Below, one piece after another: positions 7,459-16,439 of a stretch of DNA of 64,000 nucleotides; position 1 is the first letter of the stretch, and each line of letters starts with the position of its first letter. Made by a program: the position numbers and the translations under genes. The DNA lies in the NCBI GenBank assembly GCA_023703675.1, contig CP097974.1:333288-397287 (forward strand), given 5' to 3'. Origin of the DNA: SAR86 cluster bacterium. Lineage in GTDB: Bacteria; Pseudomonadota; Gammaproteobacteria; Magnimaribacterales; AG-339-G14. Below the pieces are notes generated by a model that was not told the origin of the DNA, searched no databases, and saw only the letters and a list, made by a program, of their open reading frames with translations.

Positions 7459-9624
7459 ATGAGTACATACATTGATAAAGGTAATTTAAAAGTTTCAAAG
7501 AGTTTAGACGTATTAATAAATGAAAAGGTTTGCGACTCTATTAAAGTCACTCCGCAAATTTTTTGGGATAAGTTTGAAGAAATATTAAATGAATTTACCC
7601 CTAGGAATAAAGCCTTGCTTGAGAAAAGGGAGAGTCTTCAAAAGCAAATCGATGAATGGCACATTTCTAAAAAAGGAACAGATTTTGATAAAGAAGCTTA
7701 TAAAGGTTTTTTAAAAGAAATTGGGTATTTATTAGAAGAAGGTGACGACTTTTCAATAGAAACTGAGAATGTAGATCCTGAAATATCAGAGATTGCTGGA
7801 CCTCAATTAGTAGTGCCAGTGATGAATGCAAGGTTCGCTTTAAATGCTGCAAATGCAAGATGGGGAAGTCTTTATGATGCCCTTTATGGAACAGATGTTA
7901 TCTCAGAAGAAAATGGAGCTGAAAAAGGCGGATCTTACAATCCAGTAAGGGGAGATAAAGTAATTGAATTTTCAAAAAAATTTCTAGATGAAACCTTTCC
8001 TTTAGTTTCAGGAAGTTTTACAGATGTAACCGCTTTTCAAATAAAAGCAGGAAAGTTACAAATTACTCTTGCCGATCAAAGTCAAGTTTCTTTATCTGAT
8101 GAATCAAAATTTGAGGGGTACTCTGGGTCAGAAGATAATCCTAAAGGAATTTTGTTAAAAAATAATAATTTGCATATGGAAATCCAAATAGACCGTTCTG
8201 ATTCAATCGGCTCACAAGACCCTGCTGGAATAAAGGATGTTTTAGTAGAAAGCGCAATAACTACAATTCAAGATTGCGAAGATTCAGTCGCTGCAGTTGA
8301 CGGAGATGATAAAGCTCAAGTTTATGAAAATTGGTTAGGATTGATGAAAGGCGACTTGGCTGAGACTTTTCTAAAAAATGATCAACAGATGACAAGAGTG
8401 CTTAATGAAGACAGAGATTATATTAAGCCTAAAGGAGAATCTTTCTCTTTACCCGGAAGAAGTACTCTTCTTGTCAGGAATGTGGGCCATCTCATGACCA
8501 ATCCAGCAATTTTAGATAAAGACGATAATGAAGTATTTGAAGGAATTATGGACGCGATGTTTACCATTGCAATTGCAAAGCATGATATTTTGAATACTGG
8601 ATCAAAAGTTAATAGTAAAACTAAAAGTATTTATATTGTTAAACCAAAAATGCATGGTCCTGAAGAAGTAAAATTTACCTGTGATCTTTTTGCAGCAGTT
8701 GAATCAGCGTTAGGTTTAGAACCTCTTACAGCAAAAATTGGAATCATGGATGAAGAAAGGAGAACTACGGTTAATCTTAAAGAATGTATAAGAATTGCAA
8801 AAGATAGAGTTATTTTTATCAATACAGGTTTTTTGGATAGAACTGGTGATGAAATTCATACTAGTATCGAAGCAGGTCCAATGATAAAAAAATCTGAGAT
8901 GAAACAACAAACTTGGATTAACGCATATGAAAATTGGAACGTTGATACTGGCCTTGGAACCGGATTCAAGGGTAAAGCTCAGATAGGCAAAGGAATGTGG
9001 GCTATGCCAGATGAAATGTTGGGAATGTATGAAGGAAAAACCAATCATCCAGAGGCTGGAGCAAATTGCGCTTGGGTTCCTTCACCGACTGCTGCTACAA
9101 TCCATGCTCTGCATTATCATCAAATAAACGTTTCAAAAGTACAAGAAAATTTGCTGACTCAAGAAAAAGCAGATTTAGATGACATACTAGAGATTCCACT
9201 TCTTAAAAATCCTAGTTCACTTTCCACTGAGGAAATTCAAAGTGAATTAGATAATAATGCTCAAGGTATTTTAGGTTATGTAGTCAGATGGGTAGATCAA
9301 GGAGTTGGTTGTTCAAAAGTACCTGACATAAATAATGTTGGTCTTATGGAAGACCGAGCTACATGTCGAATCTCCAGTCAACATATTGCAAATTGGTTAC
9401 ACCATGGATTATGTGATGAAACTCAGGTTATTGATACGATGAAAAAAATGGCGGTTGTAGTGGACGAACAAAATTCAGGAGACCCCAATTATATTCCAAT
9501 GGCTCCAAGTTACAACGGTCATGCTTTCAAAGCCGCCTGTGCACTTGTACTTGAGGGCAGAAATCAGCCAAGTGGTTATACTGAGCCAATTTTGCATTCA
9601 AAACGATTAGATTTTAAAGCTTAG
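7459..9624 (+). CDS. glcB: Malate synthase G
   Basis: Condenses glyoxylate with acetyl-CoA to malate. The 721-aa length matches the monomeric G isoform (723 in E. coli), not the shorter A form. Typical stretches include [33 protein letters not shown] split around residues 114-146, [17 protein letters not shown] (about 328-344), [15 protein letters not shown] and the catalytic-region [14 protein letters not shown] precedes the ATG by 5 nt. The downstream amidohydrolase starts inside its stop codon, so the two are translationally coupled. No isocitrate lyase is in this window, so glyoxylate may come from glycolate, purine or other breakdown. Confidence 0.97.
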   Translation: MSTYIDKGNLKVSKSLDVLINEKVCDSIKVTPQIFWDKFEEILNEFTPRNKALLEKRESLQKQIDEWHISKKGTDFDKEAYKGFLKEIGYLLEEGDDFSIETENVDPEISEIAGPQLVVPVMNARFALNAANARWGSLYDALYGTDVISEENGAEKGGSYNPVRGDKVIEFSKKFLDETFPLVSGSFTDVTAFQIKAGKLQITLADQSQVSLSDESKFEGYSGSEDNPKGILLKNNNLHMEIQIDRSDSIGSQDPAGIKDVLVESAITTIQDCEDSVAAVDGDDKAQVYENWLGLMKGDLAETFLKNDQQMTRVLNEDRDYIKPKGESFSLPGRSTLLVRNVGHLMTNPAILDKDDNEVFEGIMDAMFTIAIAKHDILNTGSKVNSKTKSIYIVKPKMHGPEEVKFTCDLFAAVESALGLEPLTAKIGIMDEERRTTVNLKECIRIAKDRVIFINTGFLDRTGDEIHTSIEAGPMIKKSEMKQQTWINAYENWNVDTGLGTGFKGKAQIGKGMWAMPDEMLGMYEGKTNHPEAGANCAWVPSPTAATIHALHYHQINVSKVQENLLTQEKADLDDILEIPLLKNPSSLSTEEIQSELDNNAQGILGYVVRWVDQGVGCSKVPDINNVGLMEDRATCRISSQHIANWLHHGLCDETQVIDTMKKMAVVVDEQNSGDPNYIPMAPSYNGHAFKAACALVLEGRNQPSGYTEPILHSKRLDFKA

Positions 9625-10628
9625 TGAGCTTATTAGAAGATCACCTAAATTGGCTTAATCTTTACCAAGAAGCAACCCTAGAGCCGGAAAGACCTATAGT
9701 TGATCCCCATCATCATTTTTGGCCCGGTGAACAACATTACCTGCTTGAAGATCTATGGTTAGATACTCATAGCGGTCACAATATTAAAAAAACAGTTTTT
9801 ATTGAATGTTCTCAGGAGTTTTTAAAAACTGGAGATAAAGATTTTGCTCCAGTTGGCGAGACAATCTTCGTAAAAAAAATCAGCGACGAAGCTAAAAAAG
9901 AAAAGCATAAAACTCAAATTGAAGGAATAGTTGGACACGTAAATTTACTGATAGGACCAGAGAAAACTCATGAGGTTCTAATAAGTCATTTGAAAGAGGG
10001 CGGAAATTTATTTAAAGGCATAAGGCATGCGGGAGGATGGGATCACCATTCTGAATTATCTAATTCTCATCACAGTCCTCCTAAAAATATGTATTCAAAC
10101 GAAATATTTATAGAAAGCCTTAATGAACTAATTAACTTGAACTTATCTTTCGAAGCTTGGCAATATCATCACCAAATAAATCAGGTTGCAAAAATGGCTG
10201 AAACTTTGCCTGATTTAAAAATTGTTTTAAATCATTTTAGCGGCCCTATTGGCATCGGTCCCTACGCAAACAAAAAAGATGAAATTTTCGAGATATGGAA
10301 AAAAGATATTACCCAATTGGCAAAGCATACAAATGTATACGCTAAATTAGGTGGCTTAGCGATGCCAATAAACGGATATGAGTTTCATAAACAAAAATTG
10401 CCCCCAACCTCCGACCAAATTGTAAATTCTCAAAGACGTTATTACGATTATTTAATATCTTGTTTTGGGCCAGAGAGATGTATGTTCGAAAGTAATTTTC
10501 CTGTAGACAAACAATCAGTTTCATACAACATCATTTGGAACGCATTTAAAAAAATGTCTTCAGGCCATACAAATTCAGACAAGGATTTGATGTTTTTTAA
10601 TACTGCAAAGTCTTTTTACAAGCTTTGA
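9624..10628 (+). CDS. Amidohydrolase-family (TIM-barrel) hydrolase
   Basis: Metal-dependent hydrolase of the amidohydrolase-2 group, which contains lactonases and decarboxylases for sugar and aromatic acids. The N-terminal metal motif reads IVDPHHHFW (residues 25-33). Further conserved pieces are GIRHAGGWD (about 135), LNHFSGP (about 197) and RCMFESNFPVD (about 289-299), the last carrying the Asp-equivalent region. The GTG start shares its G with the malate synthase TAG, giving a 1-bp overlap. Coupling to glcB hints that its product might enter glyoxylate or acetyl-CoA metabolism, but the substrate is unknown. Confidence 0.82.
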   Translation: MSLLEDHLNWLNLYQEATLEPERPIVDPHHHFWPGEQHYLLEDLWLDTHSGHNIKKTVFIECSQEFLKTGDKDFAPVGETIFVKKISDEAKKEKHKTQIEGIVGHVNLLIGPEKTHEVLISHLKEGGNLFKGIRHAGGWDHHSELSNSHHSPPKNMYSNEIFIESLNELINLNLSFEAWQYHHQINQVAKMAETLPDLKIVLNHFSGPIGIGPYANKKDEIFEIWKKDITQLAKHTNVYAKLGGLAMPINGYEFHKQKLPPTSDQIVNSQRRYYDYLISCFGPERCMFESNFPVDKQSVSYNIIWNAFKKMSSGHTNSDKDLMFFNTAKSFYKL

Positions 10629-11726
10629 TTATTGGTTAAAACCTTGGAGTTCTGCTGCTTCTTCTCTTACGATTTCAGGCGCGCCTAAGATTTGACGATT
10701 CAATCCTATCCTTTTGAACCAATAATGAAGGCCTAGAAGATCGGTAAAACCCATCCCACCATGAACCTCTGTTGCTTTTTTTGAAATCATCTTCGCTACT
10801 TCAGAAATGTGCGATTTAGACTGACAAGCTAAAAGTCTTGATGATGAAATCTCTTCTGTGTCATATGAATGAGCAGCTTGCCACACAAGGGAGTAACAAG
10901 GCTCTAAATCCGCAGCCATTTCAGCACACATATGTTTTACTGCTTGAAATGAGCCGATAGTTCGATTGAATTGCTTTCTCTCTTTTGAATAAGTTACGGC
11001 TTTTTCTACCATGGCTTCTGACGCTCCCAAGGTATCTGCAGATAAAATTATTCTTCCAGCATCAATAACTTTTTTAGCAATTTCATTATTGTCTAAAGTT
11101 TTTTCTAAAATTTCAGCCTCAACATTTTTTAATAAAATTTCATGAAATGTGCGAGTTTTATCGACTGTAGTTAATTTATTCATAACGACCCCCTTTGCAT
11201 TTGAGTCAATTACAAATAGTCCTCCCGATTTGTCAGAGAGTATCAAGAAATCAGATTTTTCTGCATCTAGTACGAATAGCGAACGTCCATTAAGTTTATT
11301 TTTAGAGAATTCTATTCCTGCATCTTCTCTTGCCCCCACAAATTCACTCATCCCAACTCCAAATCTAATTTCATTCTCAGCAATTTTAGGTAGGTAATTT
11401 TTTTTCTGATCTTCACTCCCTCCTAAATTAATCGCTATTGGTGCCATTACATAAGATCCAACAAATGGAATGGGACCAATTCCTGAACCAAGAGACTGTG
11501 CAACTGCTACGGCATGCAACAATCCAGCTCCAAGGCCACTGTGTTCTTCAGGAACTAAAAGTGTATTTATTCCAAGGTTTAAAATGCCCTCAAAAATATT
11601 ATTTTCAATTTCTTCCCCTTCACCATTGGCAATTTTTCTAATTTCGTCCACCGTGGCGTTGTCATCAAGAAATTTCTTTACAAAATCTTGAATCGATTCT
11701 TGCTCTTCTGATAATCCAAAATACAT
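10629..11726 (-). CDS. Acyl-CoA dehydrogenase, small-type partner (365 aa)
   Basis: FAD enzyme of the acyl-CoA dehydrogenase fold: N-terminal helical domain (GLSEEQESIQDFVKKFLDD), central beta domain (about 120-220) and C-terminal helical domain with the ETF-linked SKERKQFNRTIGSFQAVKHMCAEMA and VHGGMGFT motifs. It lies 2 nt after a 414-aa dehydrogenase on the same strand. Adjacent long and short pairs like this encode alpha2beta2 heterotetramers in actinobacterial steroid catabolism, so these two may form one enzyme. AGAGGT precedes the ATG. Its substrate is unknown. It is convergent with the amidohydrolase, the ends touching. Confidence 0.9.
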   Translation of the reverse strand: MYFGLSEEQESIQDFVKKFLDDNATVDEIRKIANGEGEEIENNIFEGILNLGINTLLVPEEHSGLGAGLLHAVAVAQSLGSGIGPIPFVGSYVMAPIAINLGGSEDQKKNYLPKIAENEIRFGVGMSEFVGAREDAGIEFSKNKLNGRSLFVLDAEKSDFLILSDKSGGLFVIDSNAKGVVMNKLTTVDKTRTFHEILLKNVEAEILEKTLDNNEIAKKVIDAGRIILSADTLGASEAMVEKAVTYSKERKQFNRTIGSFQAVKHMCAEMAADLEPCYSLVWQAAHSYDTEEISSSRLLACQSKSHISEVAKMISKKATEVHGGMGFTDLLGLHYWFKRIGLNRQILGAPEIVREEAAELQGFNQ

Positions 11727-11728
11727 TT

Positions 11729-12973
11729 TTATACCTCTACTTGCACTTTTGGTTCGCGAGGCATTCCAAGACCCCTCTCGGAAATAATATTTTTTTGAAT
11801 TTGGTTAGTTCCACCCCCAATAATTAATCCAAGAAAATACATGTAAGTAAATTGCCATGATCCTCCGCCTCTTACATTAGGGTCATCTTCATATAATGTT
11901 CCAAGCTCTCCCATGATGTCTATAGCAAGACCTTCCAATTCATGTCGCAGTTCAGTTCCAACCAATTTTTGGATCATACCACCAAGTTTTACATTTTGGC
12001 CCGGATTAATTTTTGCAGAAAGCAATCTTAACGAGTTTGCTTGCACAGCTAAAACTTTTCCCTGGATTTGGAGCAATCTATCACGATAAGAGGCAACATC
12101 GATTAATCTTCTTCCGTCAATAGTTTCTTCTTTCATCAGATTTATTAAGGTGTTGAGTCTATTCAAGGTTGCGTTTGGGTTCGCTAGAGAGCCTCTTTCA
12201 TGACCTAGAACCGAATTAGCTACTGACCAACCTTCGCCTCTTTTCCCAACTATATTTTCTTCTGGAACCGTTACGTTATCAAAAAAGACTTCGTTGAAGC
12301 CGGCTTTTAAAGTCATGTCAACAAGCGGCCTAATTTCTATTCCAGGTGTATCCATGGGGATTAAAATAAAACTTATCCCAGCATGCTTTGAAGCCTGAGG
12401 TTCAGTCCTCACCAAACAAAACATCATTTGTGAATATTGAGCAGTACTGGTCCATATCTTTTGACCATTAATAACCCAATTTCCATCAATCAACTCTCCT
12501 TTGGTTTGTAAGCTTGCTAAATCACTTCCCGCATTTGGCTCAGAATAACCCTGACACCAAATTGTTTCACCTAGTAATGTAGATTCTATGTGTTGTTGTT
12601 TTTGATCTTCTGTTCCCCATTCAAGTAAGGTTGGAACTAGCATGTCAATACCTTGGCCACCCATTGCATTTGGAACTTTATACTTTGCGAAAGCGCCTGC
12701 AATGATTCTACTTTTTATAATGTCAGGTTCGCCACCATATCCGCCATATTCTTTTGGTATTGATCTTGCAAAATAACCTTTTTCTATTAAAATTTTTTGC
12801 CATTCAGATCTGCCAACAGATTTTCCTTTTGAGCTTGAGACATTTCCAGACAAGGCGTCATGCATTTCAAATTTTTTATCATTTGTTGTGATTGTCGCTC
12901 CACTGTATTCTTTGCAAAAAGCTTCAACTTCATTGGTGAATTCATCATATTCGCTTCCAAATTCTAGATTCAT
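11729..12973 (-). CDS. Acyl-CoA dehydrogenase, large-type partner (414 aa)
   Basis: FAD-dependent acyl-CoA dehydrogenase that would pass electrons to ETF (etfBA at 51.9-53.6 kb). Motifs: IWCQGYSEPNAGSDLASLQTKGE (split around residues 145-167), the acyl-CoA and FAD binding segment; WVINGQKIWTSTAQYSQMMF; and the C-terminal GGTNQIQKNIISERGLG. GGAGG precedes the ATG by 5 nt. First gene of a two-gene unit with the 365-aa partner downstream. It is the same subtype as the protein at 59.4 kb, which also has a smaller partner behind it. Confidence 0.93.
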   Translation of the reverse strand: MNLEFGSEYDEFTNEVEAFCKEYSGATITTNDKKFEMHDALSGNVSSSKGKSVGRSEWQKILIEKGYFARSIPKEYGGYGGEPDIIKSRIIAGAFAKYKVPNAMGGQGIDMLVPTLLEWGTEDQKQQHIESTLLGETIWCQGYSEPNAGSDLASLQTKGELIDGNWVINGQKIWTSTAQYSQMMFCLVRTEPQASKHAGISFILIPMDTPGIEIRPLVDMTLKAGFNEVFFDNVTVPEENIVGKRGEGWSVANSVLGHERGSLANPNATLNRLNTLINLMKEETIDGRRLIDVASYRDRLLQIQGKVLAVQANSLRLLSAKINPGQNVKLGGMIQKLVGTELRHELEGLAIDIMGELGTLYEDDPNVRGGGSWQFTYMYFLGLIIGGGTNQIQKNIISERGLGMPREPKVQVEV

Positions 12974-13107
12974 ATTTCCTCCAAGCAGTAAATTTATACA
13001 ATTATTTTAAATTAAATTAACTCAGATATATTAAAACTTTAATATTAATTAGTTAAAAAAATTTTGAAATTTATTTAGCTTTAACTAGAATTAGTCTGAT
13101 TTTAGTT

Positions 13108-13506
13108 ATGGATACATTAGTAAAGGTTGTAATGGTATTTTTGTTATTGTTCACAGTGCCATTCAGTTTAATAAATTTGTTTTGGACCGATCTAAATTCT
13201 GTTTTCCCTCTTTCTGGATTTAATCAAGAGCAAATGTCTCTTTGGAGATTAAAAGTTATAAATCCTTCGGTTTTTTTAACTGTTTCTTATTTTATATATA
13301 GATATTTTGCCGGTCTAAATCCAACATCTACTATTTGGCCAGTTTATGTTGTTTGTTTATTCTTTTGCTTATCTCAATTTATTGGTTTCTTTACCGGTAT
13401 TCCTGTTTCTGGATTTAGTATTGGTTGTTTCGTGATTTCGCTTTTGTTTCTATTCGTTTTGAGACATGCCCACGAAAAGAGAAAAAGAGAAATATCAACT
13501 TTTTAG
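13108..13506 (+). CDS. Small four-helix membrane protein of unknown function
   Basis: A 132-aa protein with four predicted membrane helices (about residues 4-25, 50-66, 74-94 and 100-121) and a basic C-terminal tail (HEKRKREIS). The short helix-rich layout resembles many small integral inner-membrane proteins, but no family is recognised. It stands alone between the divergent dehydrogenase pair and a tRNA gene. No Shine-Dalgarno is seen. The 134 nt upstream are AT-rich and must hold promoters for both directions. Confidence 0.7.
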   Translation: MDTLVKVVMVFLLLFTVPFSLINLFWTDLNSVFPLSGFNQEQMSLWRLKVINPSVFLTVSYFIYRYFAGLNPTSTIWPVYVVCLFFCLSQFIGFFTGIPVSGFSIGCFVISLLFLFVLRHAHEKRKREISTF

Positions 13507-13534
13507 GATATACTTCTTCTTCAAATTATGATTT

Positions 13535-13609
<75 letters not shown>

Positions 13610-13629
13610 TAAAAATAATTTAAATATCT

Positions 13630-14796
13630 ATGAAAAATATAATTACAGTAGTTGAAGAAGCTCTTCGAAAAGAAAACATTCCTTTTGCCTCTTACGCACT
13701 AACTGATAAAAATGAAACAACTCTTTATGAGCACTTCGGCACGCAAGATTTAACTAAAGAATTACCTCCTACTAACGAAACACGTTATCGCATAGCCTCC
13801 ATGTCTAAAGCGGTGACTACTTTAGCTGCTTTAAAATTATTAGATGAAGGAAAACTTAAGTTAAATACCAATGCTAAAGAATATTTTCCGGAACTCGGTG
13901 AGGTAAAGGTAGCTAAATTGCATGAAAATAATATTACTTATGATGAAATTGAATCAGACATTACGATCCATCAACTTTTGTCGCATACGTCAGGATTTGG
14001 ATATGATTTTCATGATCCCGCTTTAAGTCATTTAGTTGTAAATCAAGAGCTTGCGCCTTTGACGAGTAAAGATGGATCTCAGCTCAAAGCTCCTTTAGTT
14101 TATCAACCTGGTACGAGATGGGAATATGGTATAAGTCTTGGATGGATTGGAAAAATAATTGAAAAGATATCAGGTCAGAATCTTAACGATTTCATCACTG
14201 AAGAAGTTTTTTTACCTTTAGGAATGAATGATTCAACTTTTGATGCTTCAACTTTTGATAAAAAAAATATTGCGGTTCTTCACGCAATGGAAGCAGAAAA
14301 TTTTATTAACGTAGATGATTTTGTTGACGATTCAACCGATGGGTTTTATTATGGCGGCGGTGGAATTTATTCTACACCTGACGATTATTGCAAGTTTATG
14401 AGACTTTTCCTTAATGAAGGAAAAATTAACGGAAATCCATTCATCACTACCAATACTTTAAATCTTATGATGAAAAACCAAATTGGTGACTTAAATTATC
14501 TTCATCAACCTACTTTCAACCCAAGTTTAATTCACCCCCATGAATGGTATCCCGAAATTAAGAAGAAATTTACTTATGGTTTTTTGACTAATCTAGAAGA
14601 TATGCCAGGAAGAAGAAAATCTGGCTCTCTAGCATGGTCGGGAATTTGTAATACTTATTTTTGGATCGATCCTGCTTCAGGCTTAGGTGGGACTTTAATG
14701 ATGCAATTGTCTCCGCATTATGACAAAAAATGTATCAACGTTTTAGAAGCCTTAGAAAAAGCTGCTTACTCAGAGTTAGAAGTTTTGAATAACTGA
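13630..14796 (+). CDS. Serine hydrolase of the class C beta-lactamase fold (EstB-like)
   Basis: Penicillin-binding-protein-fold hydrolase, probably a cytoplasmic family VIII-type esterase because no signal peptide is visible. The nucleophile motif SxxK is S57-M-S-K60. The second motif is the Tyr in RWEYGISLGW (about 167). The third, usually KTG or HSG, reads AWSGICNTYFWIDP, close to the WGG form of EstB-type esterases. Length 388 aa fits. Its 3' end overlaps the convergent metallo-hydrolase by 31 bp. The substrate is unknown; a true beta-lactamase is less likely. Confidence 0.87.
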   Translation: MKNIITVVEEALRKENIPFASYALTDKNETTLYEHFGTQDLTKELPPTNETRYRIASMSKAVTTLAALKLLDEGKLKLNTNAKEYFPELGEVKVAKLHENNITYDEIESDITIHQLLSHTSGFGYDFHDPALSHLVVNQELAPLTSKDGSQLKAPLVYQPGTRWEYGISLGWIGKIIEKISGQNLNDFITEEVFLPLGMNDSTFDASTFDKKNIAVLHAMEAENFINVDDFVDDSTDGFYYGGGGIYSTPDDYCKFMRLFLNEGKINGNPFITTNTLNLMMKNQIGDLNYLHQPTFNPSLIHPHEWYPEIKKKFTYGFLTNLEDMPGRRKSGSLAWSGICNTYFWIDPASGLGGTLMMQLSPHYDKKCINVLEALEKAAYSELEVLNN

Positions 14797-15434
14797 TCCG
14801 CAACGTAAGGATTTGTTTGCCTTTCTTGCCCAAAAGTTGAAACAGGTCCATGACCGGGAACAAAAGTTACGTCATCTCCCAAAGGCCATAGCTTAGTTCT
14901 TATTGCATTAATTAGATCCTCATGGTTACCTCTGGGGAAATCTGTTCTACCGATGGAGCCTTGAAACAATACATCTCCGACAATAGCAAATTTGGCTTCT
15001 TTGTTATGAAAAATTACATGTCCAGGGGTGTGACCAGGACAATGATATACATCAAAATTTATCCCATCCAATTCAAGTTGATCTCCGTCTTCGAGCCATC
15101 TATCTGGCAAAAAGTTTTTAGAATCCGAGAGTCCATACATTTTTCCGTGTTCTTCAAGAGCAGAAATTAGAAATTCATCCTCTTTATGTGGACCTTCAAT
15201 AGAAATTTTATATTTTTGAGAAAGATTAAATGCTCCGCCTGCGTGATCCAAGTGTCCATGTGTTATAAAAATTTTTTTTAGCTTTAAGCCATTTGTTTCA
15301 AGATAACTTTCAATCTTATCTAAATCTCCCCCGGGATCAGTTACTGCAGCATTTTTTGTCTCTTCGTTCCAAATCACGCAAGAATTCTGCATCAAGGGTG
15401 TAACTGGTATTATTTTTGCCTTAAGATTACTCAC
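14766..15434 (-). CDS. Metallo-beta-lactamase-fold hydrolase (glyoxalase II-like, YcbL type)
   Basis: Zinc hydrolase with the HxHxDH motif THGHLDHAGG (about residues 58-67), a second His in HCPGHTPGH, the bridging Asp in IVGDVLF and the last His in VPGHGPVSTFG. The compact 222-aa size without the glyoxalase II C-terminal domain fits the YcbL subgroup, which splits thioesters such as S-lactoylglutathione. The start is GTG at 15434 without a Shine-Dalgarno. A TAAAAT box ends 6 nt before it, and only 21 bp separate it from the divergent epoxide hydrolase, so its mRNA should have essentially no leader. Confidence 0.9.
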   Translation of the reverse strand: MSNLKAKIIPVTPLMQNSCVIWNEETKNAAVTDPGGDLDKIESYLETNGLKLKKIFITHGHLDHAGGAFNLSQKYKISIEGPHKEDEFLISALEEHGKMYGLSDSKNFLPDRWLEDGDQLELDGINFDVYHCPGHTPGHVIFHNKEAKFAIVGDVLFQGSIGRTDFPRGNHEDLINAIRTKLWPLGDDVTFVPGHGPVSTFGQERQTNPYVADQLFKTSNSE

Positions 15435-15455
15435 TAGTGTATTTTACTATAAATA
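15435..15455. promoter_or_regulatory. 21-bp divergent promoter region
   Basis: Only 21 bp lie between the GTG of the minus-strand metallo-hydrolase and the ATG of the plus-strand epoxide hydrolase. A minus-strand -10 (TAAAAT, 15441-15446) overlaps a weaker plus-strand one (TACTAT, 15445-15450), at 6 nt and 5 nt from the two starts. Neither gene has a Shine-Dalgarno. The -35 elements would lie inside the opposite coding regions. Confidence 0.5.
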
Positions 15456-16439
15456 ATGGAATTTAAGTTTATTGAAACTAATGGAATTACTCTTCGTGCC
15501 GCAGTAGAAGGTGAAGGGCCTTTGGTGATTATGGTGCATGGATGTCCAGAGAGCTGGTTTAGTTGGAGACATCAAATTCCGGTAATCGCTGAGGCAGGAT
15601 ACAAAGTTGTTGCAATTGACGTTAGAGGTTATGGCGGTTCTGATAAACCCCACGCAATTGAAGAATACACTCTTAAGAAGTTAAGCGATGATGTTGTCGG
15701 CGTTATAGATTTTTTTGGCGAAGATAAAGCCATATTATTTGGTCATGATTGGGGTGCGCCAATAGTCTGGTACACAAGTCTTTTGAATGAGAAAAGAGTT
15801 TCGGCAGTTGCAGGGCTTTCAGTGCCTTATTTTCCTCAAGGCGATGTTTCTCCCATGGATGCTTTCGAAGCAATTTTTGAAGATAAATTTTTTTATATGA
15901 TCTATTTTCAAGAAGAGGGAGTAGCTGAATCTGAATTTGAACCAAATTTAAGAAAATATTTGGAATCAACTTACTTTTCAGCAGATGGAAGAGGTATGAA
16001 GAAACAATTTGAAAGCCCCTTTAATGTCAGTGATAAAGGGCCAGAGGCTAAGTATCTAGATAATGTTATTCAATTTGACGATTATCCAAAATGGATTAAC
16101 CATGATGAAATGAATTATCTAATTAACGAGTTCGAAAACAGTGGTATGAGAGGCCCTCTAAATAGGTATAGAGCGCAGAGAAAAGATTTTGATGATTTAA
16201 AAGCTTACAAAGATAAAAAATTAAAACAGCCTGCAGCTTTAATGGTTGGATCTTTAGATCCAGTCAATTTTTTTGTTGGCGAAGGTTACAAAGATACAGC
16301 TGATTTAAAAGCAAATTTTGATCCTGTCTATGAAAATTTAGTTTCAGTTGAATTAATTGATGATGTAGGCCATTGGACTCAACAAGAAGCTCCAAAACAA
16401 GTAAATGAATTTTTATTAAATTTTCTCAAACAGATCTAG
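15456..16439 (+). CDS. Alpha/beta hydrolase, epoxide hydrolase type
   Basis: Soluble epoxide-hydrolase-like enzyme. The oxyanion motif HGCPESWFSWR starts at residue 29, the nucleophile elbow GHDWGAP gives D98 as nucleophile (Asp, as in epoxide hydrolases and dehalogenases, not Ser), and the catalytic His is in DDVGHWTQQEAP near residue 312. A helical lid lies at about 130-240. Length 327 aa matches the family. It overlaps the convergent SbmA-like gene by 14 bp at the 3' end. Epoxide hydrolase fits better than haloalkane dehalogenase because of the HGxP form and lid length, but the substrate is unknown. Confidence 0.87.
   Translation: MEFKFIETNGITLRAAVEGEGPLVIMVHGCPESWFSWRHQIPVIAEAGYKVVAIDVRGYGGSDKPHAIEEYTLKKLSDDVVGVIDFFGEDKAILFGHDWGAPIVWYTSLLNEKRVSAVAGLSVPYFPQGDVSPMDAFEAIFEDKFFYMIYFQEEGVAESEFEPNLRKYLESTYFSADGRGMKKQFESPFNVSDKGPEAKYLDNVIQFDDYPKWINHDEMNYLINEFENSGMRGPLNRYRAQRKDFDDLKAYKDKKLKQPAALMVGSLDPVNFFVGEGYKDTADLKANFDPVYENLVSVELIDDVGHWTQQEAPKQVNEFLLNFLKQI

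Noticed and set aside
8716-9048. Long minus-strand open frame inside malate synthase
   Set aside because: It lies wholly within a gene whose protein family is unmistakable, has no ribosome site, and its translation shows no family.
11438-11691. Two overlapping plus-strand open frames inside the 365-aa acyl-CoA dehydrogenase
   Set aside because: Both are antisense to a clear family member and overlap each other in different frames.
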